DNA from: Robertmurraya andreesenii
GTDB taxonomy: Bacteria > Bacillota > Bacilli > Bacillales > Cytobacillaceae
Direction of reading: 5' to 3'
Length of the DNA: 64,000 nucleotides
Assembly (NCBI RefSeq): GCF_030813005.1
Contig: NZ_JAUSTU010000002.1
Coordinates: forward strand, 186,001 to 250,000
The notes under the pieces are model-generated. The model was not told the DNA's origin and ran no database searches. It worked only from the letters and a program-made list of their open reading frames with translations. This document shows, piece by piece, positions 23,745 to 32,973 of this stretch. The translations under genes were made by a program, and so were the position numbers. The first letter of the stretch is position 1. Every line of letters begins with the position of its first letter.

Positions 23745-25253
23745 TTATTCGGTTACTGCGAATGTCTTCTTGAAGTCATTAATCGCAGCAGCCATATCAT
23801 CATCAGCAGGAAGATCTTTTGTTGTGACGATATGGTCTAACAAATCTTTGCGGTTATGGTCTAACCATGTTAGGAACTCAGATTCGAAACGACGAATATC
23901 GTGTACAGGAATATCATCTAGGAACCCACGAGTGAGGGCATAAAGAATCGCAACCTGTTTTTCTACTTTTAATGGTTTGTTTAGATCCTGCTTCAGAACC
24001 TCTACTGTACGAGCACCACGGTCTAATTTTGCCTTTGTTGCTTTGTCAAGGTCAGAACCAAACTGTGCAAAAGACTCTAACTCACGGAAAGAAGCAAGGT
24101 CTAGACGCAATGTACCAGAAACCTTTTTCATCGCTTTAATTTGCGCTGAACCACCAACACGTGATACAGAAAGACCTGCGTTAATCGCTGGACGTACACC
24201 AGAGAAAAATAGGTCAGATTGTAAGAAAATCTGTCCATCTGTGATGGAGATAACGTTTGTAGGAATATAAGCAGAAACGTCCCCTGCTTGTGTTTCAATA
24301 AAAGGTAGAGCTGTGATTGAACCAGCACCCTTTGCATCACTTAGTTTTGCAGCACGCTCGAGTAAACGGCTGTGTAGGTAGAATACATCCCCTGGATACG
24401 CTTCACGACCTGGAGGACGACGTAATAATAAGGAAAGCTCACGATAAGCAGCTGCTTGCTTTGTTAAGTCATCATATACGACTAGTACGTGTTTTCCTTG
24501 GAGCATGAACTCTTCCGCCATTGATACACCCGCATAAGGTGCTAGGTATAATAATGGAGCTGGTTGAGATGCAGAAGCGGTTACAACAATTGTGTAATCT
24601 AATGCACCATTTTTACGTAAAGTTTCAACGAGTCCACGAACCGTTGATTCTTTTTGTCCGATTGCTACGTAGATACAAATCATATCCTGATCCTTTTGGT
24701 TCAGGATGGTATCAACTGCAACAGATGTTTTACCTGTTTGACGGTCACCGATGATTAACTCACGTTGACCACGTCCGATTGGCACTAGCGCGTCAATCGC
24801 TTTAATCCCCGTTTGAAGCGGCTCATGAACCGATTTACGATCCATTACTCCAAAAGCTGGGCTTTCAATTGGACGAGTCTTTGTTGTGTTTACTGGTCCC
24901 ATGCCATCTACTGGCTGACCCAATGAATTAACAACACGTCCGATGAGTTCTTCCCCTACAGGAACCTCCATGATACGGCCCGTACGACGTACCTCGTCAC
25001 CCTCACGAATTTCTGTAAAAGGTCCTAAAATAATGATACCGACGTTATTTTCTTCAAGGTTTTGCGCCATACCCATAACGCCATTTGAAAATTCAAGAAG
25101 CTCTCCAGCCATGACATTGTCGAGGCCATGAGCACGAGCGATACCGTCACCGACCGTGATAACCGTACCTACATCACTCACTTGAATTTCTGACTGATAG
25201 TTTTCAATTTGCTTTTTTATCAGCGCACTAATTTCTTCAGCATTGATGCTCAT
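23745..25253 (-). CDS. atpA: ATP synthase F1 subunit alpha
   Basis: Non-catalytic nucleotide-binding subunit of 502 residues. Walker A is GDRQTGKTSVAVD (about residues 169-181), Walker B is HVLVVYDDLTKQ (about 260-271), and VGGSAQIKAMKKVSG is the conserved arginine-finger neighbourhood (usually SRVGGSAQ). The ATG at 25253 (MSINAEEISALIKKQIENY) has GGGGTGA upstream; three earlier codons are rejected. The gene sits 23 bases after atpH and 106 bases before atpG. Confidence 0.97.
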   Translation of the reverse strand: MSINAEEISALIKKQIENYQSEIQVSDVGTVITVGDGIARAHGLDNVMAGELLEFSNGVMGMAQNLEENNVGIIILGPFTEIREGDEVRRTGRIMEVPVGEELIGRVVNSLGQPVDGMGPVNTTKTRPIESPAFGVMDRKSVHEPLQTGIKAIDALVPIGRGQRELIIGDRQTGKTSVAVDTILNQKDQDMICIYVAIGQKESTVRGLVETLRKNGALDYTIVVTASASQPAPLLYLAPYAGVSMAEEFMLQGKHVLVVYDDLTKQAAAYRELSLLLRRPPGREAYPGDVFYLHSRLLERAAKLSDAKGAGSITALPFIETQAGDVSAYIPTNVISITDGQIFLQSDLFFSGVRPAINAGLSVSRVGGSAQIKAMKKVSGTLRLDLASFRELESFAQFGSDLDKATKAKLDRGARTVEVLKQDLNKPLKVEKQVAILYALTRGFLDDIPVHDIRRFESEFLTWLDHNRKDLLDHIVTTKDLPADDDMAAAINDFKKTFAVTE

Positions 25254-25276
25254 GAGTTTCACCCCTATCTACGAAC

Positions 25277-25813
25277 TTAACTTAACAGTTGTCGTTCTAA
25301 ACGCTCCAGCTTGCCACTTAAGGATCCGTCGAAAATACGGTTTCCAATCCGGACTTTCACACCGCCGAGCAAATTAGAATCAACGATATTATTTATACGA
25401 AGAGATTGTTTTCCAACCTTAGCAGCAAAAGATGCAGAAAGTGCTTGACGTTCATCGTCTGTTATCGGACGAGTTGTATAAACCTGCGCCTCTGCAATTC
25501 CACGATCATCATTTGCTAATTGAATAAATTGGTCCGCCATATCCGTGATGTAATCCTCGCGATGACGATCAATTAAAATTAATAATGTGTTCAAAACAAA
25601 TGGATGAACTGCCCCAAAGGATCCGCTGATGATCTCTTTCTTTTTATCAATAGAAACCTTAGGAGACTTAAGGACAGCCTTTAATTCGCCATTGTCTACT
25701 AAAACATTTTTTACTACACGAAGCTCTTCTTCCATTCGGTCAAGAAGCTGGTGTTCTTTTGAAAGTTGGAAAAGAGCGGTCGCATAGCGTTTTGCTATAC
25801 TTGAGCTACTCAT
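25277..25813 (-). CDS. atpH: ATP synthase F1 subunit delta
   Basis: Peripheral-stalk cap of 178 residues that joins the alpha subunits to the b-subunit dimer. IAKRYATALFQLSKEH at the N-terminus and the C-terminal GGVKVRIGNRIFDGSLSGKLERLERQL are the family signatures. The ATG at 25813 overlaps the atpF stop by four bases, which suggests coupled translation. Confidence 0.97.
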   Translation of the reverse strand: MSSSSIAKRYATALFQLSKEHQLLDRMEEELRVVKNVLVDNGELKAVLKSPKVSIDKKKEIISGSFGAVHPFVLNTLLILIDRHREDYITDMADQFIQLANDDRGIAEAQVYTTRPITDDERQALSASFAAKVGKQSLRINNIVDSNLLGGVKVRIGNRIFDGSLSGKLERLERQLLS

Positions 25814-26340
25814 CGCTCTTCTCCTACCTCTTGAATATATTCATTAATGAGCTTCTCTTGATCCTCGGCGGAAAGCTCTTTTTCAATTACTTTAGAAGCA
25901 ATCATGACAGATAGAGTAGCCACTTGCTCACGAATCGCTGCAACAGCCTTTTCCTTTTGCTGTTCAATTTCTAGCTTAGCAGATTCCTTCAAGCGCTCCG
26001 CTTCTGTACGAGCGAGTACGATAATTTCCTCACGTTGAACGTCGCCTTGCTTTTTCGCATTCTCAATAAGGTTTTGCGCCTCTGTACGTGCTTCCTTTAA
26101 AAGACTGCGTTGTTCTTCAAGTAGCTTTTGTGCTTCCGCACGGCTTTGTTCAGCCGAATTTATTTCATTTGCAACATGTTCCTCACGTTGCTTCATGATT
26201 CCCATTAATGGACCCCATGCGTATTTTTTTAACAATGCTAACAGAATAGCAAACATAACAAGCTGGAATAAAATATCCCCACCGTTAAAGCCATTATGTG
26301 CTGTTTCAGCTGCACCCAAGATTAGACTGTTTGTTAACAA
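25810..26340 (-). CDS. atpF: ATP synthase Fo subunit b
   Basis: Peripheral-stalk subunit: one membrane helix (about residues 20-40, ILFQLVMFAILLALLKKYAWGPL) followed by a long charged coiled coil (about 45-150, rich in Glu/Lys/Ala) ending in EKLINEYIQEVGEER. Two starts are possible. TTG 26340 gives MLTNSLILGAAETAHNG, matching homologues, with GGAGTGA eight bases away; TTG 26361 adds seven residues and has AAGGA seven bases away. I give 26340; the choice is uncertain. A hairpin lies between atpE and atpF. Confidence 0.93.
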   Translation of the reverse strand: MLTNSLILGAAETAHNGFNGGDILFQLVMFAILLALLKKYAWGPLMGIMKQREEHVANEINSAEQSRAEAQKLLEEQRSLLKEARTEAQNLIENAKKQGDVQREEIIVLARTEAERLKESAKLEIEQQKEKAVAAIREQVATLSVMIASKVIEKELSAEDQEKLINEYIQEVGEER

Positions 26341-26442
26341 GACTTGATTCACTCCCTTCAAGAGTCGTTCCTTATACTTGCTAAGAATTTAGTAAACATT
26401 TCATTTAGAAAAAATTAATATTTTGCCAAAAGAACATAAAGG

Positions 26443-26477
26443 AATGGCGAAGCTACACATGAATGATCTTCGCCATT
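26443..26477 (-). other. 10-bp hairpin in the atpE-atpF spacer
   Basis: AATGGCGAAG and CTTCGCCATT pair perfectly around a 15-base loop, about 30 bases after the atpE stop. No T-run follows in the atp direction. A 3' stabilising structure for the highly needed atpE message is a reasonable guess. Confidence 0.55.
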
Positions 26478-26488
26478 TTTGTTACTAT

Positions 26489-26507
26489 TGTCTAGCTCCA
26501 GCGCCTA
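26489..26507 (+). repeat. Short GGCGCC-family repeat fragment overlapping the atpE stop
   Basis: TGTCTAGCTCCAGCGCCTA matches the outer end of the repeats at 22538-22749 and covers the last bases of atpE, including its TAG stop. Confidence 0.5.
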
Positions 26508-26717
26508 TCGACCTTGAACCATGAATGCGATAACAACTGCGATGATAGGAATCGCCTCAACTAACGCTACCCCGATGAACATTGTTGTTTGAAGCATTCC
26601 ACGTGCTTCTGGTTGACGTGCAATACCTTCAACTGTACGAGATACGATAAGACCGTTACCAATACCAGCACCTAGTGCCGCTAAACCAATTGCAATTGCT
26701 GCTGCTAACATACCCAT
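26505..26717 (-). CDS. atpE: ATP synthase Fo subunit c
   Basis: Two-helix proteolipid of 70 residues forming the rotor ring. Helix 1 has the glycine-rich GLAALGAGIGNGL, the loop has RQPE, and helix 2 carries the ion-binding Glu in IGVALVEAIPII (about residue 54). The sodium-binding pattern (Gln in helix 1, ES/ET in helix 2) is absent, so the ring should be proton specific. AAGGAGG lies upstream of the ATG. Spacers of 159 bases before and 164 after it are larger than elsewhere in the operon, which allows separate control of its high copy number. Confidence 0.97.
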   Translation of the reverse strand: MGMLAAAIAIGLAALGAGIGNGLIVSRTVEGIARQPEARGMLQTTMFIGVALVEAIPIIAVVIAFMVQGR

Positions 26718-26876
26718 TATAGAGTTCCTCCTTAAATATAAGAAAATATGATTTATTTTGTTTGTTCATAATCAATTTCATAATCTTGATTTATCGCCAT
26801 TAGGATACAGCATTTGCTGCCGTGATATGGCTAACTATTGATATTATAAAATTGACTCGAATGAACAGGTTTTATA

Positions 26877-27602
26877 TTAATGGTCTGAGCTCACTTTGTG
26901 TGAGAGGTAAACCATTGTTAACATACAGAAAATAAATGATTGGATGGCGCCAACAAAGACTGAGAATCCCTGCCAAGCAAGCGTTGGAATAATTGCTGCT
27001 ATCGTGCCCCCAACTCCAGTTGCAAGACTTCCTGCAAGTAACCCAAGAAGAATTTCCCCTGCATAGATGTTACCGTAAAGACGTAGACCAAGCGTTAATG
27101 TGTTTGCAAATTCCTCAATAATTTTAATTGGGAACATAAACCAGAACGGCTTAAAGAACTCTTTTCCATATGCGCCAACACCTTTGGTCTTCACCCCATA
27201 ATAATGGGATAGTGCTACAATCATTGTCGCTAATGTTAATGTAACAACTGGGTCAGCTGTTGGTGACTTCCACCAAAGTTCCCCATTATAGGAGACTGAA
27301 AAAGGAAGTCCTAGCATATTGGAAACAAAAATATACATGATAATGGTGATTCCTAATACATGGAATTTCCCACCGTCTTTCCAATCCATCGTACTGTTGA
27401 TGATATTTTTAACAAAATCCATGATCCATTCGAAGAAGTTCTGCATTCCGGTTGGCTTCATGGCAAGCTTTCGTGTAGAAAGAACAGCAATAAAAAAAAC
27501 GATGGCACTGGCAACTGTTATCATTAATACGTTTGCCAAGTTGAACGTTAAGGTAAAGTTGTCCATAATTTTCAAATGATATAATGGAGCTCCATGTTCC
27601 AC
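26877..27602 (-). CDS. atpB: ATP synthase Fo subunit a
   Basis: Membrane stator subunit of 241 residues providing the proton half-channels. The essential Arg lies in ANTLTLGLRLYGNIYAGEILLGLL (about residue 180), and the last helices contain LAWQGFSVFVGAIQSFIFCMLTMVYLSHK. The GTG at 27602 (MEHGAPLYHLKIMDN) has GAGAGGTG six bases upstream and fits homologues; a GTG at 27611 would add three residues. Follows atpI by 21 bases. Confidence 0.96.
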   Translation of the reverse strand: MEHGAPLYHLKIMDNFTLTFNLANVLMITVASAIVFFIAVLSTRKLAMKPTGMQNFFEWIMDFVKNIINSTMDWKDGGKFHVLGITIIMYIFVSNMLGLPFSVSYNGELWWKSPTADPVVTLTLATMIVALSHYYGVKTKGVGAYGKEFFKPFWFMFPIKIIEEFANTLTLGLRLYGNIYAGEILLGLLAGSLATGVGGTIAAIIPTLAWQGFSVFVGAIQSFIFCMLTMVYLSHKVSSDH

Positions 27603-27623
27603 AGTATTCACCTCTCTTCTCCG

Positions 27624-27998
27624 CTATTTATGTAAATGAAAAGCTTGCTTAAAAAAATTTATCATAATGACAAAATATGGTGTCATTAATCCCAAAATCA
27701 CACTGTACAGATGAAACAGATTAGAATATTCAAGGGCAATCACCACTGCTAAAATAGCCGTTGCCATTCTTGAAATCATTCCGAGAGAACGAACCTTCTC
27801 CCCTCTGATAACCGCATCTCCAAACCTGTCTACTTTTCTGGCAAGCAGCCACATGTTAAACAAGCCGAGCGCAGTTCCGAGAACGAGTCCCAGAAATATA
27901 GTTTTATATGAAGTAAAACCCCAGCCAAGAACATAAAATGAAAGCAAAAAAAATATGTATCGTTGATGCTGTTGAAAAATTGTTCTTACATCCGGCAT
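27624..27998 (-). CDS. atpI: ATP synthase subunit I
   Basis: Four-helix membrane protein of 124 residues at the head of the atp operon; AtpI members assist c-ring assembly and, with AtpZ, were reported to help divalent cation uptake in alkaliphilic Bacillus. Hydrophobic segments lie at about residues 11-29, 31-52, 72-91 and 96-116. LGLFNMWLLARKVDRFGDAV is a family-like motif. Preceded by atpZ with a six-base gap and followed by atpB. The exact role here is inferred. Confidence 0.88.
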   Translation of the reverse strand: MPDVRTIFQQHQRYIFFLLSFYVLGWGFTSYKTIFLGLVLGTALGLFNMWLLARKVDRFGDAVIRGEKVRSLGMISRMATAILAVVIALEYSNLFHLYSVILGLMTPYFVIMINFFKQAFHLHK

Positions 27999-28004
27999 AT
28001 TTGA

Positions 28005-28226
28005 TTATTCTCCTGAATAGAAATGTTGGACTAAACGCAGCATCGCGTACACACCTGCAGCTAGTCCTAACAATAATCCAATTATTAAGAATAATGGTTC
28101 TGTACTGAATTGACGATCGAGCCATCTTCCTACGAAGATACCAATCAATACAGACCCTACTAATTGAGAAAGAATCGCGGACATTAAGCCGTAAGCTCGC
28201 AATGGGTGGCGGTTTTTTTGTTTCAT
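28005..28226 (-). CDS. atpZ: AtpZ/AtpI-family two-helix membrane protein
   Basis: Small membrane protein of 73 residues, first gene of the atp operon. Two hydrophobic segments (about residues 11-33 and 43-66) with LVGSVLIGIFVGRWLDRQF between them, the pattern of the AtpZ family. I chose the ATG at 28226 (MKQKNRHPLRAYGLM) with AGAGAGGA 11 bases away; the longer frame to 28298 has no better site, and an ATG four codons upstream overlaps the ribosome binding site. It is probably co-expressed with AtpI; function inferred from family. Confidence 0.82.
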   Translation of the reverse strand: MKQKNRHPLRAYGLMSAILSQLVGSVLIGIFVGRWLDRQFSTEPLFLIIGLLLGLAAGVYAMLRLVQHFYSGE

Positions 28227-28549
28227 ATTAGAACGCATCCTCTCTTTAAGAGAATGGTAAGAAGGCTGAGAAAAGAACAATTTCCCAAAAAAAATCAAGC
28301 AAAAAGGTAAGTTCTATGACGATGTTGAAAACCCTATCATTCTTACCCTTTGTAAGCATACAATAGGGACATTTTTATGTCAATGCGTTTGTAGTGAAAA
28401 AGCTCACACAAACAAGCACCATTATTGAATATGTTCACACAATATTCGAAAATTATTTTTCCAGCCTTCTTGATTTATTTTTTTGTATTGTTCTCAGAAT
28501 TTTCTTTTAGATTTTTTTGCTATTTTTTATGAAACTCGTACGGATCTTT
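28227..28549. other. Intergenic region: atp leader and promoter, then protease 3' flank
   Basis: Contains the atp promoter (28355-28383) and a leader of about 120 bases. From 28384 to 28549 it is A/T-rich; I see no clear terminator for the protease gene and no gene. Confidence 0.5.
28355..28383 (-). promoter_or_regulatory. Sigma-A promoter of the atp operon
   Basis: Perfect TTGACA (28378-28383), 17-base spacer and TATGCT (28355-28360) on the minus strand; start point near 28348, about 120 bases before atpZ. Confidence 0.8.
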
Positions 28550-30763
28550 TCATTCTATCTCTTCTATATACAGGGGAGTTTCGATCATATCCTCTTTTCC
28601 AGATCGCTTTGCAAAGACTTTGGCGATATATAGGCCGCTTTCCGGAAGACGTTCTCTATCAATCGTCTCCTTTAGAAGTCCTTTTCCAACCTTTCTTTTT
28701 GTATCGAGAAAGCCAACAAACTGAAAGGAGTCAGGATCAAAAAGGGCGATCCCAAATTCCTCGGCGCCTCCAGGTAAGTAAACCTCATACTGATACGTTC
28801 CTTGTTCATCCCCAGCGCCAAAATCAAATCCCATAACCCTTGGATAATTGGGCTCTTCTAAAACATATAAGTAAGGAATTCTGAAAGTTTGAGACCCTGC
28901 CTGCAATTCTATGGTGCCATCATGGATTTTTTTCTTAAAGGCTTTTGGGTCCACCATCATTTTGATGGCCACCCTCTTTTTTTCATTTGGCTTCAGAGTA
29001 AAAGAAAAAGGCATTTCCCACTGGATTCCAATTTCATTCTTGGGTATGGCAAAGGAATAGACTTGCACCTTATCACTGACGTTCTCCACCGTTACGTACT
29101 GTGTATGGGAATGGGGCTCTTCAGCTAGCTTGAACTTACCAAATTGCAGGGAACCAGGCATAACAAGGGATTGCGTCTTAATGGCCGCTTCTACTTGAAT
29201 TCTACCCGCACCCTGTTCATAGGTTCGATATGGATTTCCTTTTTGATCAGAAATTGGTTTCGCTGTATTCATTAAAGCTGCCTTAATTTGTTCGGGTGAC
29301 CAATCCGGATGCGCTTGCTTGATGAGGGCACTTGCACCTGCGACATGCGGAGCGGCCATGCTTGTTCCTTGAAGGGCCAAGTAACCGCCAGGAATCGTGC
29401 TCGTAATCGCTACACCTGGTGCGACGACATCCGGTTTGATATCCCAGGTGGAGGTCACTGGTCCACGTGAGCTGAAATCAGCCAATAAATCCTTCTCTTC
29501 TATTATATGAATACGGGCTTCTGCCTCTCCCTTTTCAGTGAGCTGCTTCAATTTCTTGCCTTCTTCCTTAGAAATTGTAGAGACGGGCAAATCTACCTCT
29601 CCCTCAAGATTTCCAATAAAGCTCCCAGAAATATGATTATAAATAATCACAGCAACTGCCCCCGCCCGCAGTGCGTTGTTGGCTTTTTCGGTAAAAGTGA
29701 TTTTCCCCCGCTTGATAAGGGCGATTTTCCCTTTGACGTTGGTAAGCTCTTTTGGTTTGCCTAATCCTCCGTCTACGACTTCATAGGAGCGATCAAGCTT
29801 CCATTCGTGTGAGCCCTGCATCGGCTCAAGTCTAATTTTTTCTGAAAGTCCTACAACCGAAAGATAAGGGATTTTCATGGGTGGAGTGGAAGCTCCAACA
29901 GAAATGGCCTTTGCGGCTGTTCCAGGAGAGCCAACGGTCCACATATTTGGACCTGAATTACCTGACGAGGTGACAGGAATAATACCTTCTTCTGCCGCCT
30001 TATTCAGGGCAAGACTAATCGGGAGATCAGGTCCATTAATGCTATTGCCAAGGGACAAATTCAGAACATCGACTTTATCTTTAATCGCTTGTTCAATCGC
30101 CGCTAGGACCTGTTCGGTTGTCCCTGCTCCCCCAGGACCGAGCGCTCGATAGGCAATCACCTTGGCATCTGGAGCTACCCCATTGATTTTTCCATTTGCC
30201 GCAATGATCCCCGCAACATGGGTACCGTGCAGAGTGATCGGACCGTCTGGGCCTTCTGATTCCATTGGATCTGCGTCTTGATCCACCAGATCATGCCCAC
30301 CCTCATAGTTTCTTCTCAAATCCTGATGGCGATAGTCAATCCCTGTATCAATCACCCCTACTGTAATTCCTTTTCCCGTCAGTCGATGATTCGTTTGATC
30401 GTATATTCCTCTCACCGCATCCCCGCCGATGATTCGGATGTTTTCTTCCTGTTGGGTTTTATAGGTTTGGACCTGAGAGACAAGCTCGACATGATTTGAT
30501 TTCGCCAGCTTTGCTAGAGAGGAGAGGGTCCCTTTTACAGAAAAACCGTTCAGGGCATGCTTGTATGTATATCTCAGCTCGATATCCTGGTATGGTTCAA
30601 GGATTTTCTGGATATCCTGTTCGGTAAAATTGTTAGCGATGGTCACAATAGCAACTCTTTTGGCTTGTGGAGATTCCTCTGGGAGAGGAGGATGGTGGAG
30701 GCTTTGAGCGTGAGTTGACAGTGGAAAAAGAAACATAATGAGCATGATGACTAGTCTTTTCAA
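28550..30763 (-). CDS. Secreted subtilisin-like serine protease (S8 family, Vpr-like, with PA insert)
   Basis: Exported protease of about 737 residues. A signal peptide (MKRLVIMLIMFLFPLSTHA, cut near residue 19) is followed by an I9-type propeptide (about 37-103) and the S8 domain. The triad is complete: Asp139 in VIDTGID, His179 in LHGTHVAG, Ser468 in GTSMAAPHVAG, with oxyanion Asn269. A protease-associated (PA) insert lies at about 300-420 between Asn and Ser, as in minor extracellular protease Vpr. A C-terminal beta-rich region (about 520-737) has no motif I can name. I chose TTG 30763 because GAGGGTG precedes it and the signal peptide begins there; GTG 30772 is the other option. Confidence 0.92.
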   Translation of the reverse strand: MKRLVIMLIMFLFPLSTHAQSLHHPPLPEESPQAKRVAIVTIANNFTEQDIQKILEPYQDIELRYTYKHALNGFSVKGTLSSLAKLAKSNHVELVSQVQTYKTQQEENIRIIGGDAVRGIYDQTNHRLTGKGITVGVIDTGIDYRHQDLRRNYEGGHDLVDQDADPMESEGPDGPITLHGTHVAGIIAANGKINGVAPDAKVIAYRALGPGGAGTTEQVLAAIEQAIKDKVDVLNLSLGNSINGPDLPISLALNKAAEEGIIPVTSSGNSGPNMWTVGSPGTAAKAISVGASTPPMKIPYLSVVGLSEKIRLEPMQGSHEWKLDRSYEVVDGGLGKPKELTNVKGKIALIKRGKITFTEKANNALRAGAVAVIIYNHISGSFIGNLEGEVDLPVSTISKEEGKKLKQLTEKGEAEARIHIIEEKDLLADFSSRGPVTSTWDIKPDVVAPGVAITSTIPGGYLALQGTSMAAPHVAGASALIKQAHPDWSPEQIKAALMNTAKPISDQKGNPYRTYEQGAGRIQVEAAIKTQSLVMPGSLQFGKFKLAEEPHSHTQYVTVENVSDKVQVYSFAIPKNEIGIQWEMPFSFTLKPNEKKRVAIKMMVDPKAFKKKIHDGTIELQAGSQTFRIPYLYVLEEPNYPRVMGFDFGAGDEQGTYQYEVYLPGGAEEFGIALFDPDSFQFVGFLDTKRKVGKGLLKETIDRERLPESGLYIAKVFAKRSGKEDMIETPLYIEEIE

Positions 30764-30930
30764 CGTATACACCCTCTTTTTTTTACTAGAATGTTCCTGT
30801 TTCGGTCTTTGTATGCATGGTTGAGTTTATAGATTGCGTTAGTTCGGCGGGGGATTACGGCTGGGACAGGTGGAAATTGCACTGGACCAAGCAGGAAGTG
30901 CGTGGACCAAGGCGGGGGATTGCGAAACAC

Positions 30931-30962
30931 ACAAAAAACTGACCACAAATGGGGTCAGTTTT
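30931..30962 (-). terminator. Terminator of wecB (overlaps its stop codon)
   Basis: AAAACTGACC and GGTCAGTTTT around an eight-base loop, then TTG on the minus strand. The stop TGA of wecB lies within the stem. Confidence 0.85.
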
Positions 30963-32109
30963 TCAATGGATGATATGGTTCAGGTCTTTCGGCAGTCTGG
31001 TTGAAGTAGTAACGGATGGCCTCGCAAATTCTGTGCGAAGCTTCTCCATCTCCATATGGATTGACGGCTTTGGCCATTTTTTCATAGGCTGCCTTGTCAG
31101 TTAAAAGCTCAGTTGCAAGTTGGTAAATCGTTTCTTCCTCGACCCCAGCAAGCTTAAGCGTGCCTGCCTCAATTCCTTCTGGGCGTTCGGTTGTATCACG
31201 AAGAACCAGTACAGGAACACCGAGGGATGGAGCCTCCTCCTGCACCCCGCCCGAATCGGTTAGGATGAGATAGGCTCTCGAAGCAAAATTATGAAAATCA
31301 ATGACATCAAGCGGTTCAATGAGATGGATGCGCGGGTCATCCCCAAGAATTTCATCCGCAATTTCCCTTACGACCGGGTTCAAATGAACAGGGTAAATGA
31401 CTTGGACATCCTTTTGTTCTTCGACAATTCTCTTTACTGCCCGGAACATATTGCGCATGGGTTCCCCTAAATTTTCACGGCGATGGGCAGTAAGAAGGAT
31501 CAGTCGGTCATCTCCGAGCTTTGATAAAATCTCGTGATGATACTCCTCTTTTACCGTTGTTTTTAAGGCATCGATGGCCGTATTCCCCGTAATAAAGATG
31601 CTTTCTTCCTGCTTATTCTCTTGGCGTAAATTCTCAGCAGACTCCGTTGTCGGTGAAAAATGGAGGTCTGCGATCACTCCCGTTAGCTGACGATTCATTT
31701 CTTCTGGATAAGGAGAATACTTATTCCACGTTCTTAAGCCAGCTTCCACATGGCCCACCACAATTTGATTATAAAATGCTGCGAGACTCGCAATGAAGGT
31801 GGTTGTCGTATCGCCGTGAACAAGAACGATATCAGGCTTCACTTCTTTCATAACCTTGTCCAATCCTTCAAGACCACGAGTGGTCACATCGACAAGGGTT
31901 TGCCGCTCCTTCATGATATTAAGATCATAATCAGGAGTGATTCCGAATATGGATAAGACTTGATCCAGCATTTGGCGATGCTGCGCAGTCACGGTTACGA
32001 TCGATTCGAAAGCCTCTGGATATTTCTGCAGTTCGAGAACGAGCGGAGCCATTTTTATCGCTTCAGGTCTTGTCCCGAAAATCGTCATAACTTTTATCGG
32101 TTTGTTCAT
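30955..32109 (-). CDS. wecB: UDP-N-acetylglucosamine 2-epimerase (non-hydrolysing)
   Basis: Cytoplasmic enzyme interconverting UDP-GlcNAc and UDP-ManNAc for wall teichoic acid linkage units or other surface glycans; also called MnaA in B. subtilis. Signatures: MTIFGTRPEAIKMAPL at the N-terminus, VHGDTTTT (about residue 94), GHVEAGLRT with catalytic Glu (about 117), HRREN (about 210) and TDSGGVQEEAPSLGVPVLVLRD (about 285-306). About 384 residues, as usual. The ATG at 32109 gives the family start; a GTG at 32121 is also possible. Downstream of upp by about 110 bases; this pair is common in Bacillaceae. Confidence 0.95.
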   Translation of the reverse strand: MNKPIKVMTIFGTRPEAIKMAPLVLELQKYPEAFESIVTVTAQHRQMLDQVLSIFGITPDYDLNIMKERQTLVDVTTRGLEGLDKVMKEVKPDIVLVHGDTTTTFIASLAAFYNQIVVGHVEAGLRTWNKYSPYPEEMNRQLTGVIADLHFSPTTESAENLRQENKQEESIFITGNTAIDALKTTVKEEYHHEILSKLGDDRLILLTAHRRENLGEPMRNMFRAVKRIVEEQKDVQVIYPVHLNPVVREIADEILGDDPRIHLIEPLDVIDFHNFASRAYLILTDSGGVQEEAPSLGVPVLVLRDTTERPEGIEAGTLKLAGVEEETIYQLATELLTDKAAYEKMAKAVNPYGDGEASHRICEAIRYYFNQTAERPEPYHPLKN

Positions 32110-32136
32110 TTCGAACACCAACTTTCTCTACCACTT

Positions 32137-32182
32137 TTTATCGTACCGAGCAAAACACGTTCACCCCATACCCATAAGGCTC
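32137..32182 (+). repeat. Covarying palindrome family, partial copy (right half)
   Basis: Contains CGTACCGAGCAAAACACG and ends CCCATAAGGC, like the right half of the copy at 58702-58769; the left arm is missing. Lies in the upp-wecB spacer. Confidence 0.55.
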
Positions 32183-32217
32183 ATTTCAGCACTTGACTCT
32201 GGTTTTTGGTAAAAACA

Positions 32218-32847
32218 TTATTTAGTCCCGAATAAACGATCTCCTGCATCTCCTAGTCCAGGGATGATGTAGCCTTTTTCATTAAGCCTTTCATCTAGAG
32301 CAGCGATGTAAATATCCACGTCTGGATGGGCATTCTTCACCGCTTCCACGCCTTCAGGAGCGGCAATCAAGCACATGAATTTAATATTTTTGGCACCGCG
32401 CTTTTTGAGAGAGTTAATGGCTTCCACTGCTGACCCACCTGTTGCAAGCATCGGGTCCACTACGATGAAATCTCTCTCCTCTACATCACTAGGTAGTTTC
32501 ACATAATACTCAACCGGCATCAATGTTTCTGGATCACGATAAAGACCGATATGTCCTACCTTTGCCGCAGGGATCAGCTTCAAAATCCCGTCTACCATTC
32601 CGATGCCTGCGCGAAGAATCGGAATAACCCCAATCTTCTTACCAGAAATAACTTTGGACTTCGTCTTGCTTACGGGTGTTTCAATTTCAATTTCTTCAAG
32701 AGGCATATCACGAGTGATTTCAAAGGCCATTAAGGTTGCAACCTCATCCACAAGCTCACGGAAATCCTTCGTACCCGTATCTTTTTCACGGATGTATGTA
32801 AGCTTATGCTGAATTAACGGATGATCAAAAACATATACTTTTGCCAT
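32218..32847 (-). CDS. upp: Uracil phosphoribosyltransferase
   Basis: Pyrimidine salvage enzyme of 209 residues making UMP from uracil and PRPP. The PRPP-binding loop is VVDPMLATGGSAVEAI (about residues 128-143), RAGIGMVDGIL (about 79-89) is the flexible loop region, and the uracil site is in GYIIPGLGDAGDRLFGTK at the C-terminus. AAAGGAGAG lies before the ATG. Located between glyA and wecB, as in many bacilli. A candidate sigma-A promoter is about 70 bases upstream. Confidence 0.97.
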   Translation of the reverse strand: MAKVYVFDHPLIQHKLTYIREKDTGTKDFRELVDEVATLMAFEITRDMPLEEIEIETPVSKTKSKVISGKKIGVIPILRAGIGMVDGILKLIPAAKVGHIGLYRDPETLMPVEYYVKLPSDVEERDFIVVDPMLATGGSAVEAINSLKKRGAKNIKFMCLIAAPEGVEAVKNAHPDVDIYIAALDERLNEKGYIIPGLGDAGDRLFGTK

Positions 32848-32915
32848 GGAGCTCTCTCCTTTTTAAATCATTTGGTCTCAAGTAAACCTATTATGAACAA
32901 AACACACTTCGTCTA

Positions 32916-32944
32916 ATTTTACAGAAAAAGCTTTTTAAGAGCAA
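32916..32944 (-). promoter_or_regulatory. Candidate promoter of upp
   Basis: TTGCTC, 17-base spacer, TAAAAT on the minus strand; the -35 is weak (three of six). Confidence 0.4.
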
Positions 32945-32973
32945 CTCATACAGAAAAATGTCAGAGAAAATTC

